This document shows positions 63,269-64,000 of a DNA stretch of 64,000 nucleotides, one piece after another. The position numbers were made by a program, and so were the translations under genes. Every line of letters begins with the position of its first letter. The stretch's first letter is position 1. The notes below the pieces were generated by a model. It saw nothing but the letters and a program-made list of their open reading frames with translations, was not told the DNA's origin and searched no databases. Origin of the DNA: GCA-2730975 sp937893275 (GTDB lineage: Bacteria > Verrucomicrobiota > Verrucomicrobiia > Opitutales > Seribacteraceae); contig CAXAHJ010000006.1 in NCBI GenBank assembly GCA_963968595.1, positions 21,136-85,135 of the forward strand, in the 5' to 3' direction.

Positions 63269-64000
63269 GTGAAATTCTACCATTATTTTTGTCTCTTGTG
63301 TTTTCCCCTTGTTTTTTTACAGGGTTTGCTCCTGCAGGGAGCTCAACTTTCCCACCACGGGCATGTCACGGTTAATGGGACGCCATTCTCGGGTATCGGC
63401 AAGTTCAAGTTTGCTTTGGTGGACGCAGTCGGAACTTCGATCCTCTGGAGTCATGAGCCCGGTTCGAGCAGCGCGACACCCACTTCGGAGATTTCCATCG
63501 CGGTTGAAAACGGTTTCTACAGCGTCAACCTCGGAGATGCCTCCATGGCTCCGTTGCCACCCAATGTTTTTTACGGCAATTCCGAACTCAAGTTGCGGGT
63601 ATGGTTCAACGATGACAAAGGGAATGGGAGTGTCCCTCTGACGCCTGACCAAACTCTTTCCGCCGCGCCCTATGCCTTTAGCGCAGAGATTGCCAAGAAC
63701 GTGCCCGCTTTGGAGTCCCAGTTGGCATCGCTTACGGTGTCTCTCACTGAAATTAATTCAACTACTCTTACGGACCTTGCTAGTCTGGAAGCGCTGATTA
63801 GTTTGAACAAGGAGCAAAACCTACAGTCTTTCAGCGACCTCAACTCCAGTCTTACTGTATCGATCGAGAATAACGCATCCAGCCTCAACGCGCTTATAAA
63901 TGCTAACAGTGTAATCTCGGATACGAACTCAAGCGCCCAGTATGTCTTGATTGCCGCGAACAAGGATGCCGCCGACAGCAATGCAAGCGCCCAGTATGTC
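63269..64000 (+). CDS. Secreted repeat protein, N-terminal part (runs off the window)
   Basis: The frame begins with GTG at 63269 and is open through base 64000 (244 codons, no stop). The start gives MKFYHYFCLLCFPLVFLQGLLLQG, a likely signal peptide, followed by a beta-rich domain (HGHVTVNGTPFSGIGKFKFAL, YSVNLGDASM, NSELKLRVWFND and TLSAAPYAFSAEIAKNVP). Such domains head long coiled-coil surface proteins in related bacteria. The following part is Ser/Thr/Asn/Leu-rich and helical, with an 18-residue repeat at its end. Function is unknown; a cell-surface or adhesin-like role is a guess. Confidence 0.72.
   Translation, partial: MKFYHYFCLLCFPLVFLQGLLLQGAQLSHHGHVTVNGTPFSGIGKFKFALVDAVGTSILWSHEPGSSSATPTSEISIAVENGFYSVNLGDASMAPLPPNVFYGNSELKLRVWFNDDKGNGSVPLTPDQTLSAAPYAFSAEIAKNVPALESQLASLTVSLTEINSTTLTDLASLEALISLNKEQNLQSFSDLNSSLTVSIENNASSLNALINANSVISDTNSSAQYVLIAANKDAADSNASAQYV
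63887..64000 (+). repeat. 54-base (18-residue) tandem repeat, at least two units plus a partial third
   Basis: Unit one encodes NALINANSVISDTNSSAQ (63887-63940); unit two encodes YVLIAANKDAADSNASAQ (63941-63994); a third starts with YV at 63995. The block is cut by the window end, so the copy number is unknown. Confidence 0.6.

Overview
The window is most likely chromosomal DNA of a Verrucomicrobiota bacterium, probably a free-living aerobic heterotroph. Pointers are the alternative complex III (ACIII) operon, a secreted S1 sulfatase, a GH20 hexosaminidase with a sodium symporter, lipase maturation factor, and the block of secreted ThuA-like, beta-propeller and CehA-type proteins typical of the Planctomycetota-Verrucomicrobiota group. 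The phylum call is inference; no rRNA is present. About 54 protein genes and one tRNA are supported. No insertion sequence, prophage or CRISPR array is seen.

Layout. 1-3.5 kb: glycolytic cluster gap(partial)-pgk-tpiA and a TIM-barrel sugar isomerase. 3.5-9.2 kb, minus strand: Ppx/GppA phosphatase, rsmI, a tiny lipoprotein, a membrane-anchored coiled-coil protein and a large FAD oxidoreductase. 9.7-21.4 kb: one tightly overlapping ten-gene respiratory operon, actABCDEF followed by a small membrane protein, a CcoN-like protein, a CcoO-cytochrome c fusion and a membrane-anchored cytochrome c. 21.5-26 kb: TolC, membrane-fusion protein, ABC permease and ABC ATPase, a tripartite efflux unit. 26-33.6 kb: DnaJ/TerB protein, sulfatase, MerC-like protein, HAD hydrolase, M50-like membrane protein, MsbA-like exporter, PhoD-like phosphatase. 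33.7 kb: tRNA-Val(CAC), convergent with a lipase maturation factor gene. 35.9-43.7 kb: MBL hydrolase and four secreted proteins. 43.8-53 kb: pyrimidine-nucleoside phosphorylase, histidine phosphatase, a VHL-like domain protein, a beta-lactamase-fold hydrolase, secreted hypotheticals, a Tat-exported isomerase and a metallophosphatase. 52.9-59.7 kb: tgt, a CxxCxGxG lipoprotein with a TraB-like protein, ADH/DJ-1/hydrolase operon, eukaryote-type UDP-glucose dehydrogenase. 59.7-64 kb: GH20 and SSS symporter pair, then the start of a repeat-bearing secreted protein that runs off the window.

Most striking is the tail of the ACIII operon. The CcoN-like subunit keeps the fold and spacing of a cbb3 oxidase catalytic subunit but has lost both low-spin heme ligands, one CuB histidine, the active-site tyrosine and a conserved glutamate. 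Its CcoO-like partner has Cys where the axial Met should be. ActA also carries an EF-hand-like insertion. Together these suggest a non-oxidase, CcoNO-derived module attached to ACIII. Other second-look items are a Tgt with a degraded zinc site, a bacterial VHL-like beta domain, and a long inverted repeat shared by the tRNA flank and the 3' end of a coding gene.
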